Below the pieces are notes generated by a model. It was not told the DNA's origin and did not search any database. It saw only the letters and a program-made list of their open reading frames with translations. From the NCBI GenBank assembly GCA_016712675.1, contig JADJQR010000011.1, forward strand, positions 62,001 to 126,000: a stretch of DNA of 64,000 nt, in the 5' to 3' direction. Numbering within the stretch: position 1 is the stretch's first letter; each line of letters opens with the position of its first letter. Source of the DNA: a bacterium (GTDB lineage: Bacteria > Krumholzibacteriota > Krumholzibacteriia > LZORAL124-64-63). Positions 24,911-32,535 of this stretch are shown in pieces. A program made the translations under genes and the position numbers.

Positions 24911-25945
24911 TTACGCGAAATACCAGCCCTCGTCCTCGCCCTCGACGGTCGCGAGGGTCGCGAGGGTCGCGGGCGCGGGGGGACCGCCCGCCGCCCGTGG
25001 CGGGTCGGCCGGGACCGGCGCGGCGACGGCCGCCGGCGCGCGCTCGGGCGCGCCGTCGAACAGGTCGCCCGGCGGCGTCCAGCCCGCCTCGGTCGCGGCG
25101 ACGGCGTAGGTCCAGAGACCGTCCGGCCGCGCGGCCAGGCACAGGAACTGGCGGCAGGCCGCCAGGTGCGCCCCCTCGATCGCGGTCCGGTCGCCGACGC
25201 CGGCCAGCAGCCGCTCCAGGTCGGCCACCACCGCCCCGAACCGCCGATCGACGAACGCCAGGCCGTCCAGCTTGTCCCGGATGGCCCGGAGCGGCCCCAG
25301 GGTCTGCCCCGTCACCGCCTCGCGCCCCTCGAACGACTTTTTCAACGTCTCCCGGGCGACTTGGCCGACGTCCCGGACGATCTGCCCGCCCAGGCCGCCC
25401 AGGGCCCGCGCGAGCCCGCCGTGGTCCGTCACGGCGGGTTCGGGGGCGCGGACGCGCGCGGCTTGCACCGCGAAGGTCAGCCGGCCGCCGACGTGCTCGA
25501 CCGGGACCAAGGCGCCCCGGATGATCCCTTGCCACTCGGCGGGCTGGCGGTCGGCCCACGCGCCGATCTGGGCCTCGTAGTCGGCCAGGAAGGCCGCGCG
25601 CGCGACGGCGTAGTCGCCGCCCAGGGCCGAGAGGCCGTCCAGCAGGTCGCGGGCCTTGGCGTCCGGCACCGCGTACCCGCCCATGAACCGGGTCCCGACC
25701 GCCAGGCAGCGGCGGCGGGCGGACCGGCGGATCGAGGTGAAGGCGCGCAGGCGCTCGGGGTCGACGAGCTGCTTGTCCCCCAGCGACACCAGCGTCTCCG
25801 GGGGCAAGCGCGCCCGGTCCAGGCCCAGATCTTCGGGGGTCAGGCTTTTTTTGCCCGACCAGCAGGTGATGTCGAGGTTGACCAGCACCAGCCGGTCGGC
25901 CAGTTCCGCCCACGCGCACGGCGAGGGCAACGTTTGCTTTTGCAC
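24911..25945 (-). CDS. DUF3150-domain protein
   Basis: A 344-residue protein starting with GTG 25945 after GAGGAGA. The DUF3150 features are present: N-terminal LVNLDITCWSGKKSLTPEDL, then LGDKQLVDPERLRAFTSIRR, and the GTRFMGGYAVPD segment. DUF3150 proteins usually sit beside MoxR/CobS AAA and CobT/VWA genes in mobile elements, as here. The last residues GEDEGWYFA match those of the next upstream protein. The molecular role is unknown; a client or regulator of the AAA/VWA pair is inferred. Confidence 0.82.
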   Translation of the reverse strand: MQKQTLPSPCAWAELADRLVLVNLDITCWSGKKSLTPEDLGLDRARLPPETLVSLGDKQLVDPERLRAFTSIRRSARRRCLAVGTRFMGGYAVPDAKARDLLDGLSALGGDYAVARAAFLADYEAQIGAWADRQPAEWQGIIRGALVPVEHVGGRLTFAVQAARVRAPEPAVTDHGGLARALGGLGGQIVRDVGQVARETLKKSFEGREAVTGQTLGPLRAIRDKLDGLAFVDRRFGAVVADLERLLAGVGDRTAIEGAHLAACRQFLCLAARPDGLWTYAVAATEAGWTPPGDLFDGAPERAPAAVAAPVPADPPRAAGGPPAPATLATLATVEGEDEGWYFA

Positions 25946-26023
25946 GGGAATCTCCTCGAAAAGGAGGCGCCCCGGCCCGCCCCGTCCGGGCGGCGCGGCC
26001 GGCGGGCGCCCGGACAGAAAACA

Positions 26024-26749
26024 CTAGGAAAAATACCAGCCGTCTTCGCCGTCGCCGCCTCCGGCGGCGAGCAGCGCGTTCAGGTCCCGGGCCTTCAGGC
26101 CCAGGCCCTCCAGGGCGCCCGGCGGCGCCGCCAGCGCCTCGGGCCAGCCCGCGGGCCGGCCGTCCTCGCCGTAGACCGAGACCTCCGGGCACGCCCGCGC
26201 CAGCGCGAGCCAAAAGGCGATCGGGGGCTCGGCGCCGGGCCGGATCGGGACGGTCCCGCCCAACAGCCCGCCCGCGAGCGCCGCCCACGTCGCCGGGCCG
26301 TCCGCGCCCGGCGGGAGGTCCAGCCGCCAGCCGGCCGCCGCGACCTTCGCGGCCGCTTCGGCGGCCGCCGCCCCGATGGCCGCCGCGAGGGCCGCCGCGC
26401 CGCCCGCGGGTTTCCACCGCCAGTACAGGCACGGCGGACCCGCGGTCGCCGGCGGCGCCGGCGGCGCGTCCGGCCCGGCCTCGGGGACGAGCGTCCGGCG
26501 GTCGTCGGCCAGCGCGTGCTGGCCCAGGTCCCGGTAGCCCTTGACGAGCTTCTCGTGGACCCGCGCGTCCCGCTCCCGCACCGGGTCGCCGCCCGCGCAT
26601 TTCCCGCGCGGCGTGCGCGCCAGGCGCAGCGGTTTCCCGGCCCGGCCGAAATAGACGTCCAGGCCCTCGGGGTCGGGCGCGACCGGCACCGCCCAGTCCT
26701 TGGCGGTGCCGTCGGGGTTTTGGTGGCGGAACAGGCGCACCGCGATCAC
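26024..26749 (-). CDS. WGR-like protein sharing a C-terminal tag with DUF3150
   Basis: A 241-residue protein. The N-terminal ~75 residues (KDWAVPVAPDPEGLDVYFGR, then AGKPLRLARTPRGKCAGGDP) resemble WGR-type domains, which bind nucleic acids or protein partners. The rest is Ala-rich and helical. It ends GDGEDGWYFS, nearly identical to the DUF3150 C-terminus. GTG 26749 begins one base after the stop of the MoxR gene, so it is the second gene of that transcript. Confidence 0.65.
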   Translation of the reverse strand: MIAVRLFRHQNPDGTAKDWAVPVAPDPEGLDVYFGRAGKPLRLARTPRGKCAGGDPVRERDARVHEKLVKGYRDLGQHALADDRRTLVPEAGPDAPPAPPATAGPPCLYWRWKPAGGAAALAAAIGAAAAEAAAKVAAAGWRLDLPPGADGPATWAALAGGLLGGTVPIRPGAEPPIAFWLALARACPEVSVYGEDGRPAGWPEALAAPPGALEGLGLKARDLNALLAAGGGDGEDGWYFS

Positions 26750-26750
26750 G

Positions 26751-27704
26751 TCAGGCCCCTCCCCCGCACAGCCGCTGCACGATCCCGTGGATCGCCTCGG
26801 CCGTCTCCGGCTCGGCCCGGTTCGTCAGCGCCCGCCGGAGGCTGTAGTCCAGGGGCTGCGGCGCGCCCCGGAAGCGCTGGGCCAGCAGCGCCCAGCGCAG
26901 CAGGGTCCGGGTGGAGAAGGTCACCTCCACCGCCGGCCCCTCGCCGGCGGCCGCGAACAGCTTGCGGACTTCGCCGGCCACCTCGACCATTTTCTCGACG
27001 ATCGCGGCCGGCAGGGCGGGCGCGGCCGCGCGCAGGACCTCGATTTCCCGCGCCGGCGGCGGGTAGTCCACCGCCAGCACCCAGAACCGGTCCATGAGCG
27101 CGGCGTTCATGCGCTGGGTCGCCGCGTAGAGGCCGGAACCGTCCCCCAGCCCCACCGTGTTGGCGGTGCAGAGGATGCCGAAGCCCGGCGCGGGCCAGAC
27201 GACCTCGCCGCCGTTTTCGGGGATGACGAGCGGCCCGCCCTCCAGCAGGGTGTTGAGGCCGGCCAGCTCGCCGGGCTCCACCAGGTCGGCCTCGTTCACG
27301 AGCAACCACCACCCGTTGCGGGCGGCCGTCGTCAGCGGCCCGTCCTCGAACAGGACGTCGCCGCCGACGGCGGTGAGGTGGCCGACGAGGTCGGCCGTTT
27401 CCAGCCGCCTTTTGCCGTTGACCTGCGCCACGTTGAGGTTCAAGCGGGCGGCGACCTGGTTGACGAGCGCGGTTTTGCCCGACCCCATGGGGCCGGCCAG
27501 CCAGACGCCGTCCCGGTGGGCGCCGGTCAGACGGCCCTGGTGCCAGCAGAGCAGGTCGGCCGTCAGGTCCTTGTCGAACAGGTAGCGCGGGTCGACCGGC
27601 GGGGTCAGAGGCCCCGGCGCGGCGAGCCCGGACGCCTTCGCGTTCTCCGGCACGGGCAAGGCGAACAGCGCCTTGATCGAGTGCTGCACGAAATTCTGCT
27701 GCAT
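26751..27704 (-). CDS. MoxR/CobS-like AAA+ ATPase
   Basis: A 317-residue AAA+ ATPase. Walker A GPMGSGKT lies at 71-78, a NGWWLLVNEADLVEPGEL Walker B-like segment follows, and a C-terminal lid is visible (LMDRFWVLAVDYPPPAREIE). It matches the CobS-like branch of MoxR ATPases that pair with CobT-like VWA proteins (23.1 kb). ATG 27704 has a GGAGACGAC leader and a hairpin/U-tract. The AAA-WGR-DUF3150-VWA order on one strand indicates a functional module acting as a chaperone or remodeller of DNA-bound complexes. Confidence 0.87.
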   Translation of the reverse strand: MQQNFVQHSIKALFALPVPENAKASGLAAPGPLTPPVDPRYLFDKDLTADLLCWHQGRLTGAHRDGVWLAGPMGSGKTALVNQVAARLNLNVAQVNGKRRLETADLVGHLTAVGGDVLFEDGPLTTAARNGWWLLVNEADLVEPGELAGLNTLLEGGPLVIPENGGEVVWPAPGFGILCTANTVGLGDGSGLYAATQRMNAALMDRFWVLAVDYPPPAREIEVLRAAAPALPAAIVEKMVEVAGEVRKLFAAAGEGPAVEVTFSTRTLLRWALLAQRFRGAPQPLDYSLRRALTNRAEPETAEAIHGIVQRLCGGGA

Positions 27705-27722
27705 GGTCGTCTCCTTTCAACG

Positions 27723-27766
27723 AAAAAAGGGGACATGCCGCCCCCCTCGGGGCGCGGCGCGTCCCC
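27723..27766 (-). promoter_or_regulatory. Hairpin/U-tract leader 5
   Basis: On the minus strand GGGGAC/GTCCCC enclose a GC-rich loop and are followed by TTTTTT and the MoxR-gene Shine-Dalgarno. Confidence 0.6.
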
Positions 27767-27773
27767 GGGGGGG

Positions 27774-28184
27774 TCAACGTCCGGCGGCACCCGCCGGGTG
27801 GCGGGCCGCCAGGACTTTCGAATGGGCCCGCCGCACCGCGTGCCGGAACGCCGGCAGGTCGATGCGCGGGTCGTACAGGTTCAGGCACGCCTGCGCGCTG
27901 AACGCCGCCGGCGATGCCGCCGCCGGCGCCTCCAGCCAGGCGAGGATGTCGTCCCGCTCCTCCGGCTCGGTGTGCGCCGAGGCCAGCAGGCGCAGGTTGC
28001 GGACCAGCACCCACACGTGCAGGTCCGACCAGGCGTCGGCCATCGTGGCCAGGTCGCCCACGTAGCCCCGGTACTGGGCCTGGGGCGCGACCGAAACCGG
28101 CGGCTTGACGGTGGCCGGGCGGGCCGGGCGGGCCGCGCGCGGCGGCGGGTCCGGCAAGCCTTCGAACAAGGCGAACTGAAACAT
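27774..28184 (-). CDS. Uncharacterised helical protein
   Basis: A 136-residue protein starting MFQFALFEGLPDPPPRAAR; the first 45 residues are Pro/Arg-rich and the rest helical (YVGDLATMADAWSDLHVWVL). ATG 28184 follows GGAGGGC, with a hairpin leader before it. It has one Cys and several Trp; no family was recognised. It lies between the MoxR gene and a truncated paralogue of the small plus-strand family. Confidence 0.58.
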   Translation of the reverse strand: MFQFALFEGLPDPPPRAARPARPATVKPPVSVAPQAQYRGYVGDLATMADAWSDLHVWVLVRNLRLLASAHTEPEERDDILAWLEAPAAASPAAFSAQACLNLYDPRIDLPAFRHAVRRAHSKVLAARHPAGAAGR

Positions 28185-28196
28185 GGCGCCCTCCAC

Positions 28197-28246
28197 AAAA
28201 AACCGGGGCGCGCCGCGCCCCCGGCCGGGGGCGGGCACCGCCCCGG
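28197..28246 (-). promoter_or_regulatory. Hairpin/U-tract leader 6
   Basis: The minus-strand stem CCGGGGCG/CGCCCCGG is followed by TTTTTT and the Shine-Dalgarno of the 28184 gene. A shared-type promoter for the divergent gene (TTGCGT, then CATGCT) overlaps its outer side. Confidence 0.55.
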
Positions 28247-28305
28247 CGGGGTTGCGTTCAAAACCGTCGTGTCATGCTGGCCCTTCACCCATCACGGAGA
28301 CCGGC

Positions 28306-28395
28306 ATGAACGCGACCGCGACCGCGCGGCCGGCGGCGGACGGGGAAACCCCGCTCGCCCTCGACCGCTATCTGCTGCTGGACCCGGCCGCCCCT
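28306..28395 (+). pseudogene. Truncated member of the small YLLLDPA paralogue family
   Basis: Begins like the intact paralogues at 31.6 and 32.5 kb (LALDRYLLLDPAAP) behind a CATGCTGG-type promoter. Homology stops at about residue 30, where the reading enters an unrelated hairpin (GGGGACGCGGAACGTCCCC). The open frame continues by chance to about 28629 but carries no family features. Confidence 0.6.
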
Positions 28396-28438
28396 CGGGG
28401 ACGCGGAACGTCCCCGGCAGGGGTTTTAAAACGTCGGA

Positions 28439-28795
28439 TCAGGGCTGCGCGAACAGACCCCGATCATCTTTTCCGTCGGCCCGGAGATCGCGGGAGCGGA
28501 CATACCCGCTCTCCGGCCCGACCCGGACCGCCCGCCAGGCGCCGACCGACCCCAGGGGGGTCACCGCCTCGCCCGGCAGGAGGTCGCGGATCGCGGCGTG
28601 CCCCGTGCCGGGGCCGGCCCGAAGCTTGACGGCGGCGCCGGCTTTCGCCGGGCGCACGACCCACGCCGGCGCGGGCCGCAGCCAGCCGGAGCGCTGGAGC
28701 CGGGCCGACACCCGCTCGTCCAGCACCCGGACCGTCTGGCAGCCGCCGAGACCGAGCACCGTCAAAAAAATCCAGACTTTTTTCAGAGGCTTCAT
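28439..28795 (-). CDS. SH3-like lipoprotein
   Basis: A 118-residue predicted lipoprotein. The signal peptide KKVWIFLTVLGLGGC has its lipobox ending at C19. The mature part (VKLRAGPGTGHAAIRDLLPG, then SGYVRSRDL) is a bacterial SH3-like domain that typically binds peptidoglycan. It would be anchored in the envelope. It has a hairpin leader at 28815-28853. A role in surface function or entry exclusion by the element is speculative. Confidence 0.82.
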   Translation of the reverse strand: MKPLKKVWIFLTVLGLGGCQTVRVLDERVSARLQRSGWLRPAPAWVVRPAKAGAAVKLRAGPGTGHAAIRDLLPGEAVTPLGSVGAWRAVRVGPESGYVRSRDLRADGKDDRGLFAQP

Positions 28796-28814
28796 TCGCG
28801 TATCTCCCATAAAT

Positions 28815-28853
28815 GGGGACACGCCGCCCCCGGTCGGGGACGGTCGCGTCCCC
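28815..28853 (-). promoter_or_regulatory. Hairpin leader 7
   Basis: The minus-strand stem GGGGAC/GTCCCC lies before the lipoprotein Shine-Dalgarno; the U-tract is short (ATTTA). Confidence 0.5.
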
Positions 28854-28869
28854 GGTCGAGGGTCAAAGG

Positions 28870-29337
28870 TCAAGCCGCCGCCGGGCGATCGGCGAACGGC
28901 CGGTACGGCGCGGTGGTCCAGGGGCTGGCCCGCACCCGCAGGGGGTAGCGGAGCAGGAGCCGCAGGAACACCGCCCTGGCGGCGCGAGGGAGGTTGGCCA
29001 CCGCCAGCGGGTGCGGCCCGCCGGCCTCGCCAAATCCCTCGCGCGGCGCCACCGAGAGGCAAAAATCGCCCTCCCACCAGGTGACGCCAATCTCGAATAG
29101 CCGGCTCTCGGCGATGGCCGCCGAACCCCGGCCGCGGTGGCGCTCCACCGCCCGGTAAGCGGGCGGCAGGCGCGCGCGCACGTCCTCGACGAAGTCCCGG
29201 TAACGCGACCGGAACTCATCCGGCGCGCCGATCTCCGCGGACCCGAACGGGCTCGCGGGGTCGAACTCGCCGTAAACGGCCTCCGAACCGACGAGGACCG
29301 TCTCGGCGCCCTTCATGACAAAAACGCCTTTTCCCAT
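28870..29337 (-). CDS. Uncharacterised protein
   Basis: A 155-residue protein starting at ATG 29337 (GGGAGG at 29344-29349). It reads as a compact alpha/beta protein (FVEDVRARLPPAYRAVERHR, then LFEIGVTWWEGDFCLSVAPR). Its leader is a GGCCGG/CCGGCC-rich hairpin without a U-tract. Not recognised. Confidence 0.6.
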   Translation of the reverse strand: MGKGVFVMKGAETVLVGSEAVYGEFDPASPFGSAEIGAPDEFRSRYRDFVEDVRARLPPAYRAVERHRGRGSAAIAESRLFEIGVTWWEGDFCLSVAPREGFGEAGGPHPLAVANLPRAARAVFLRLLLRYPLRVRASPWTTAPYRPFADRPAAA

Positions 29338-29434
29338 CACGCACCTCCCGCTGAACCGGCCGGAGGCGCGCGACCCCGGCGGGGAGGCGCGCTCCCCGGC
29401 CGGGACCGACGAAAAAACGGACGGCCCAAACCGC

Positions 29435-30310
29435 TCACGCGGCGCGGGCCGCGCCCGGCTCGGCCTCGGGGACGATCAACCCCTCGGCGTCCCCGGCCCG
29501 GCAGTAGCCTTCCACGGCGCACAGCCCGCAGGGCGAGTTGTGCGCCATGAGCGACCGCCGGGGGAATCGCCCCCGGCGCAGGTCCCCGGCGATGCCGCGC
29601 AGCTTCGCCAGGTACTCGCCCACCGCCTCGGGCGAGCGCCGGTCCACCGAGACCGGCGCGCGCACCTCGGGGCCTTGGCCTTTCGGGGTGACCTTGCGCT
29701 TGACCAGCTCCAGCAGCCCCAGCCGCTCGACCCGGGGAAGCCCCAGGCGCTCGGCGTGGGCGTCCAGCAGGACCTGGTAGGCGGTGAGCTGGTCGGCGAG
29801 GGCCAGCCACGCGGGGTCGGCCGGCGCGGCGGGGGTTTTGAGGTCCAGCACCTCCAGCCGCCCTTCCGGGTCGAACACGACCAGGTCGGGCTTGCCGACG
29901 ACCACCAGGTCCGGGCCGACCCGCGCTTCGAGCTTGCGCTCGATCAGCGGCTCGCCGTGCCGGTCGAGGGCCGGGAGCCGCCCGAAGCCGGGCCAGCGCT
30001 CGGCGAACCGCGCGGCCAGCGCCCGCCCGGTCGCCCCGAGCGTTTCCGGCGACTGGGAGGCCGAGTACTCGACGCCCTCGGCCTCCCGCGCCGCCCGCCA
30101 CTCCCGGTCGAACATCGCGGCCGGGTCGAACGGCTTTCCGGCCATCCAGCCCTTGATCCACTCTTCCACCACGAGGTGGAGCACCCCGCCGAAGGCCAGG
30201 TTGGCGGGGCGGTGCGCCGGGCGAATCTTGCGCACATCCTCCAACAGGTACTGCCGGGGGCAGGTCTCGTACTTGAGCGCCCCGGTCGGGGACAGGCGCG
30301 CGGGCTTCAC
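29435..30310 (-). CDS. Cas4/RecB-like PD-(D/E)XK nuclease with Fe-S cysteines
   Basis: A 291-residue nuclease of the RecB/Cas4 class. LKYETCPRQYLLEDV puts C17 near the N-terminus, and CGLCAVEGYC places C261, C264 and C270 near the C-terminus, forming a four-cysteine iron-sulfur cluster. Catalytic elements are FGGVLHLVVEEWI, GKPDLVVFDPEGRLEVLDLK (D then DxK) and a following QLTAYQ motif. GTG 30310 overlaps the upstream gene (GTGA). With the Rad52/Erf-like protein at 22.2 kb it would make an exonuclease/annealase recombination pair. Confidence 0.85.
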   Translation of the reverse strand: MKPARLSPTGALKYETCPRQYLLEDVRKIRPAHRPANLAFGGVLHLVVEEWIKGWMAGKPFDPAAMFDREWRAAREAEGVEYSASQSPETLGATGRALAARFAERWPGFGRLPALDRHGEPLIERKLEARVGPDLVVVGKPDLVVFDPEGRLEVLDLKTPAAPADPAWLALADQLTAYQVLLDAHAERLGLPRVERLGLLELVKRKVTPKGQGPEVRAPVSVDRRSPEAVGEYLAKLRGIAGDLRRGRFPRRSLMAHNSPCGLCAVEGYCRAGDAEGLIVPEAEPGAARAA

Positions 30311-30765
30311 GGCGAGGCTCGCGCCGGCGCGAGCCCGAGCGGTTTCCCGCCCGGCCCCGCCGGCAGCGTCACCCGCACGCCCGGCGGGGCCGCCGGCAAG
30401 CGCGGGGCCGGGGCCGGCGCCCCGGCGCCCGGCGCGGCCGTTTCGCGCGCGGCGAGCGCGCGGGCTTGCGCCAGGCACGCCTCGCTCTCGCCGGCGTAGC
30501 GGGCGACGGCGTCCTCGTAGGTCTCCTCGCCCAAGTCGATCCAGCTGCGGATCTTGCTTTTGAACATCACCGCCACCCGGACCGGGGGCCGGTCCAGCGG
30601 CGGGAGCGCCGCCGAGAACTCCCAGACCTGCACCCGGCAGGTCGGGAACGCGAACGCCGCCCAGCGGGTGACGGTCATCCCGCTTCCCGCGCGGCGGGCG
30701 ATCCCCATGACCGCCTCGATCGGCGAAACGTGCAGCTCGCCGAGGGCTTGCGAAACCGGTTTCAT
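30307..30765 (-). CDS. Uncharacterised protein coupled to nuclease
   Basis: A 152-residue protein starting ATG 30765. Residues 1-100 look folded (SPIEAVMGIARRAGSGMTVT, then RVAVMFKSKIRSWIDLGEET), with a Pro/Ala-rich tail after 110. Its stop overlaps the nuclease start, and it carries one of the clearest hairpin/U-tract leaders. The family was not recognised; coupling suggests a nuclease cofactor. Confidence 0.62.
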   Translation of the reverse strand: MKPVSQALGELHVSPIEAVMGIARRAGSGMTVTRWAAFAFPTCRVQVWEFSAALPPLDRPPVRVAVMFKSKIRSWIDLGEETYEDAVARYAGESEACLAQARALAARETAAPGAGAPAPAPRLPAAPPGVRVTLPAGPGGKPLGLAPARASP

Positions 30766-30910
30766 GGTCGTCTCCTCTCAAAAAAAGGGGACGCGCCATT
30801 CCCCCAAGGGACGGCGGCGTCCCCGTGGGGTGGTCGAAAATCGGAACGTGCTATGCTGGCGCCATCTCCATCACGGGAAATGACGCCATGCGCGAGCACG
30901 ACGACGAGAG
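30763..30910. repeat. Duplicated divergent 5' cassette, copy A
   Basis: Highly similar to 31441-31590: includes the leader hairpin, the CGTGCTATGCTGGCGCCATC promoter and the first codons of the plus-strand gene. It implies cassette duplication followed by divergence of the attached genes. Confidence 0.85.
30780..30824 (-). promoter_or_regulatory. Hairpin/U-tract leader 9
   Basis: The minus-strand stem GGGGACGC/GCGTCCCC (30787-30794 with 30817-30824) is followed by seven T residues and GAGAGGAG. It has all parts of an intrinsic terminator but sits just before a start codon. Confidence 0.65.
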
Positions 30911-31268
30911 CGCCCCGGAGGGCGCGGGCGGTCCGGGCGATGCGGACGAGCCGTTTTACCGGCTGGACGCCGGCGGCCGCCTGACCTGGACCGAAGAAGG
31001 GCTGCGCACCTACCGCCGCCGCTTCGCCCGGTTCGGCGTCCGCATCGAGGCCGTCGAGACCTTCGATCAGTACCGGACGGCGATGCGGCTTTCGGCCGGC
31101 GTCTTCGCGCAAGACACCCTGGAACAGCTGGCCGAGCGCGCCCGGGGGAAACCCTGGCGCGAGCTGGCGGAAGCGGCGTTCGCCGGCGACGCCGAGGCGA
31201 TCGCGCGGGCGCGGCGGCGGCTTGAAGCGCGCGGGCGACTCAAGGTCGTGTCGGGGTCAAACGGGTGA
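30888..31268 (+). CDS. Small paralogue-family protein A
   Basis: A 126-residue member of a local family (with 31567 and 32536). It begins MREHDDESAPEGAGG like the 31567 protein, then FYRLDAGGRLTWTEEGLRTY and RRFARFGVRIEAVETFDQY. The shared core pattern is YxLDxxxRLxxxGxxxxxxR with FARxGxxxxAxxT. It has a TATGCT -10 box 35 bp upstream of ATG 30888. The 3' end overlaps the convergent 31443 gene by 29 bp. Function unknown; the pattern could be a small winged helix. Confidence 0.7.
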   Translation: MREHDDESAPEGAGGPGDADEPFYRLDAGGRLTWTEEGLRTYRRRFARFGVRIEAVETFDQYRTAMRLSAGVFAQDTLEQLAERARGKPWRELAEAAFAGDAEAIARARRRLEARGRLKVVSGSNG

Positions 31269-31443
31269 GCAATTCCTCGTCGACCTTCGCCGTGAGCCAC
31301 CGGAGCGTTTTTTGGAACTCCCGATCCGGCGTCTCCTGCGCGAGCTGCCACAACAGGGTGCGACGCTCGCGCAATTCGCTCTCGGTCGCCCGTTCCAGAA
31401 AGGCGAAAAACTGCTTCAGGTAGTCGTTTGAAAGCAAGGGCAT
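31240..31443 (-). CDS. 67-residue uncharacterised protein
   Basis: A small helical protein (NDYLKQFFAFLERATESELR, then RRTLLWQLAQETPDREFQKT) behind GAGAGGAGACGATC and ATG 31443. It has a clear hairpin/U-tract leader and is divergent from the 31567 gene. Not recognised. Confidence 0.62.
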   Translation of the reverse strand: MPLLSNDYLKQFFAFLERATESELRERRTLLWQLAQETPDREFQKTLRWLTAKVDEELLTRLTPTRP

Positions 31444-31590
31444 GATCGTCTCCTCTCAAAAAAAGGGGACGCGCCGCACCCGCGCGGGGGCGGCGGCGTC
31501 CCCGTGGGGTGGTCGAAAATGGGAACGTGCTATGCTGGCGCCATCCCCCATTTCGAGGAGGCCGCCATGCGCGAGCACGACGATGACAGC
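31441..31590. repeat. Duplicated divergent 5' cassette, copy B
   Basis: Partner of 30763-30910. The most conserved parts are the stem arms, the T-tract, the plus-strand -10 region and the first codons of the divergent gene. Confidence 0.85.
31458..31503 (-). promoter_or_regulatory. Hairpin/U-tract leader 10
   Basis: The minus-strand stem GGGGACGC/GCGTCCCC (31465-31472 with 31496-31503), seven T residues, then GAGAGGAG. The loop differs from leader 9 while the stem, tract and SD are conserved. Confidence 0.65.
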
Positions 31591-31881
31591 GCCCCGGCGG
31601 GCGCGAACGGGCCGGACGGGCCGTTTTGCCGGCCAGCGACTTACTTCCTGCTCGATCCCGCCAGCGGCCGGCTGCGGTTCACCGCCGCCGGACGCCGGGT
31701 TTTAGGCCCGCGCTTCGCCCGCGCCGGGATCGACTTGCGGGCCTTGAAAACGCTGGCGCAAGCCCGCGCCGCCGCCGCCGAGGTCGCCCACCGGGAGCTG
31801 CGGGCGCTGGCGTCGGAGCTGAAAGGCCGCGACCCGGCGCTCGACGCCGCGATGGCCGAGCTGCCGGAGTGGGGGGATTAG
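31567..31881 (+). CDS. Small paralogue-family protein B
   Basis: A 104-residue member of the local family: MREHDDDSAPAGANGPDG, then TYFLLDPASGRLRFTAAGRR, and GPRFARAGIDLRALKTLAQA. It shares the 5' cassette with family protein A and the core with the 32536 protein. GAGGAGG precedes ATG 31567. It overlaps the convergent 32057 gene by four bases. Function unknown. Confidence 0.7.
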   Translation: MREHDDDSAPAGANGPDGPFCRPATYFLLDPASGRLRFTAAGRRVLGPRFARAGIDLRALKTLAQARAAAAEVAHRELRALASELKGRDPALDAAMAELPEWGD

Positions 31882-32057
31882 CGCTCGCCGAACAGCTCGC
31901 GCAGCGCGATCGCCTCCCGCACTTTTTGCAGGGCGATCAAGGCGTTGGTGCCGGTTAACAGGCCGGCGTCCACCATCGTGTCCAACCGCTCCTCAATGGC
32001 TCTGAGCTGTTCGAGCGCGGCGGTTTCGCAAAACTTCTCGATCTTCCACAATTCCAT
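31878..32057 (-). CDS. 59-residue uncharacterised protein
   Basis: MELWKIEKFCETAALEQLRA start, all helical, ending LRELFGER. GAGGAGG (32063-32069) fixes ATG 32057. A GGGGAC/GTCCCC hairpin lies immediately upstream, without a U-tract. Not recognised. Confidence 0.6.
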   Translation of the reverse strand: MELWKIEKFCETAALEQLRAIEERLDTMVDAGLLTGTNALIALQKVREAIALRELFGER

Positions 32058-32077
32058 GACGGTCCTCCTCGGCAAGC

Positions 32078-32095
32078 GGGGACCGTCGCGTCCCC
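32078..32095 (-). promoter_or_regulatory. Hairpin leader 11
   Basis: The minus-strand stem GGGGAC/GTCCCC with a 6-nt loop sits directly before GAGGAGG of the 32057 gene; no U-tract. Confidence 0.45.
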
Positions 32096-32144
32096 CGGGG
32101 GACCGGCCGGCCCCCTCGGGGATTGACACGCGCGCGGCCGCCCG

Positions 32145-32408
32145 TCACGGGCGCCGGTCGCCCTCCTCCGGTCGCTCCCCGAGATAGCGCTCGGGGTAGC
32201 GGCGGACGAAATGGGCGATGGCGGCGGCGATGGCCTGCGCCACCGCGCCCACCGCCAGCAGGTGAGCGAACGGGGTCGGCAGCCCGAAGGCCGCCAGCAA
32301 CCCGCTCGCCAAGCCCGCCGCCGCCAGCGCGGACGCGGGGATAAAGACGAGGGCCGTTTTGCCGGCGTACAGCCGGGCGGCCCACAGGATCAACGAGTCG
32401 TTTTTCAC
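32145..32408 (-). CDS. Small two-helix membrane protein
   Basis: An 87-residue protein with two hydrophobic segments (ALVFIPASALAAAGLASGLL and FAHLLAVGAVAQAIAAAIAH) and a charged tail, so probably an inner-membrane hairpin. It starts with GTG 32408 after GGAGG (32415-32419). A weaker leader of the same type (A/T-tract at 32423-32428) precedes it. Function unknown. Confidence 0.65.
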   Translation of the reverse strand: MKNDSLILWAARLYAGKTALVFIPASALAAAGLASGLLAAFGLPTPFAHLLAVGAVAQAIAAAIAHFVRRYPERYLGERPEEGDRRP

Positions 32409-32482
32409 GGTTGCACCTCCACAAAAAACGGGTTCGCGCCGCGCCCCCGAGGGACGGGCGCTCCCGCGGGTTCAAAAACGGT

Positions 32483-32510
32483 TTGCCGGCCGGCCGATCC
32501 GTGCTATGGC
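32483..32510 (+). promoter_or_regulatory. Shared-type promoter, copy at 32.5 kb
   Basis: TTGCCG (32483-32488), 16 bp ending GTGC, TATGGC (32505-32510). ATG 32536 is 31 bp after the -10. Confidence 0.55.
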
Positions 32511-32535
32511 TGAAGCGTTTTGCTCCGGAGCCCAC

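Noticed and set aside
22264-27097. Two very long plus-strand open frames opposite the VWA, DUF3150 and MoxR genes
   Set aside because: Low-complexity antisense readings with no domain; the minus-strand genes carry clear motifs and Shine-Dalgarno sites.
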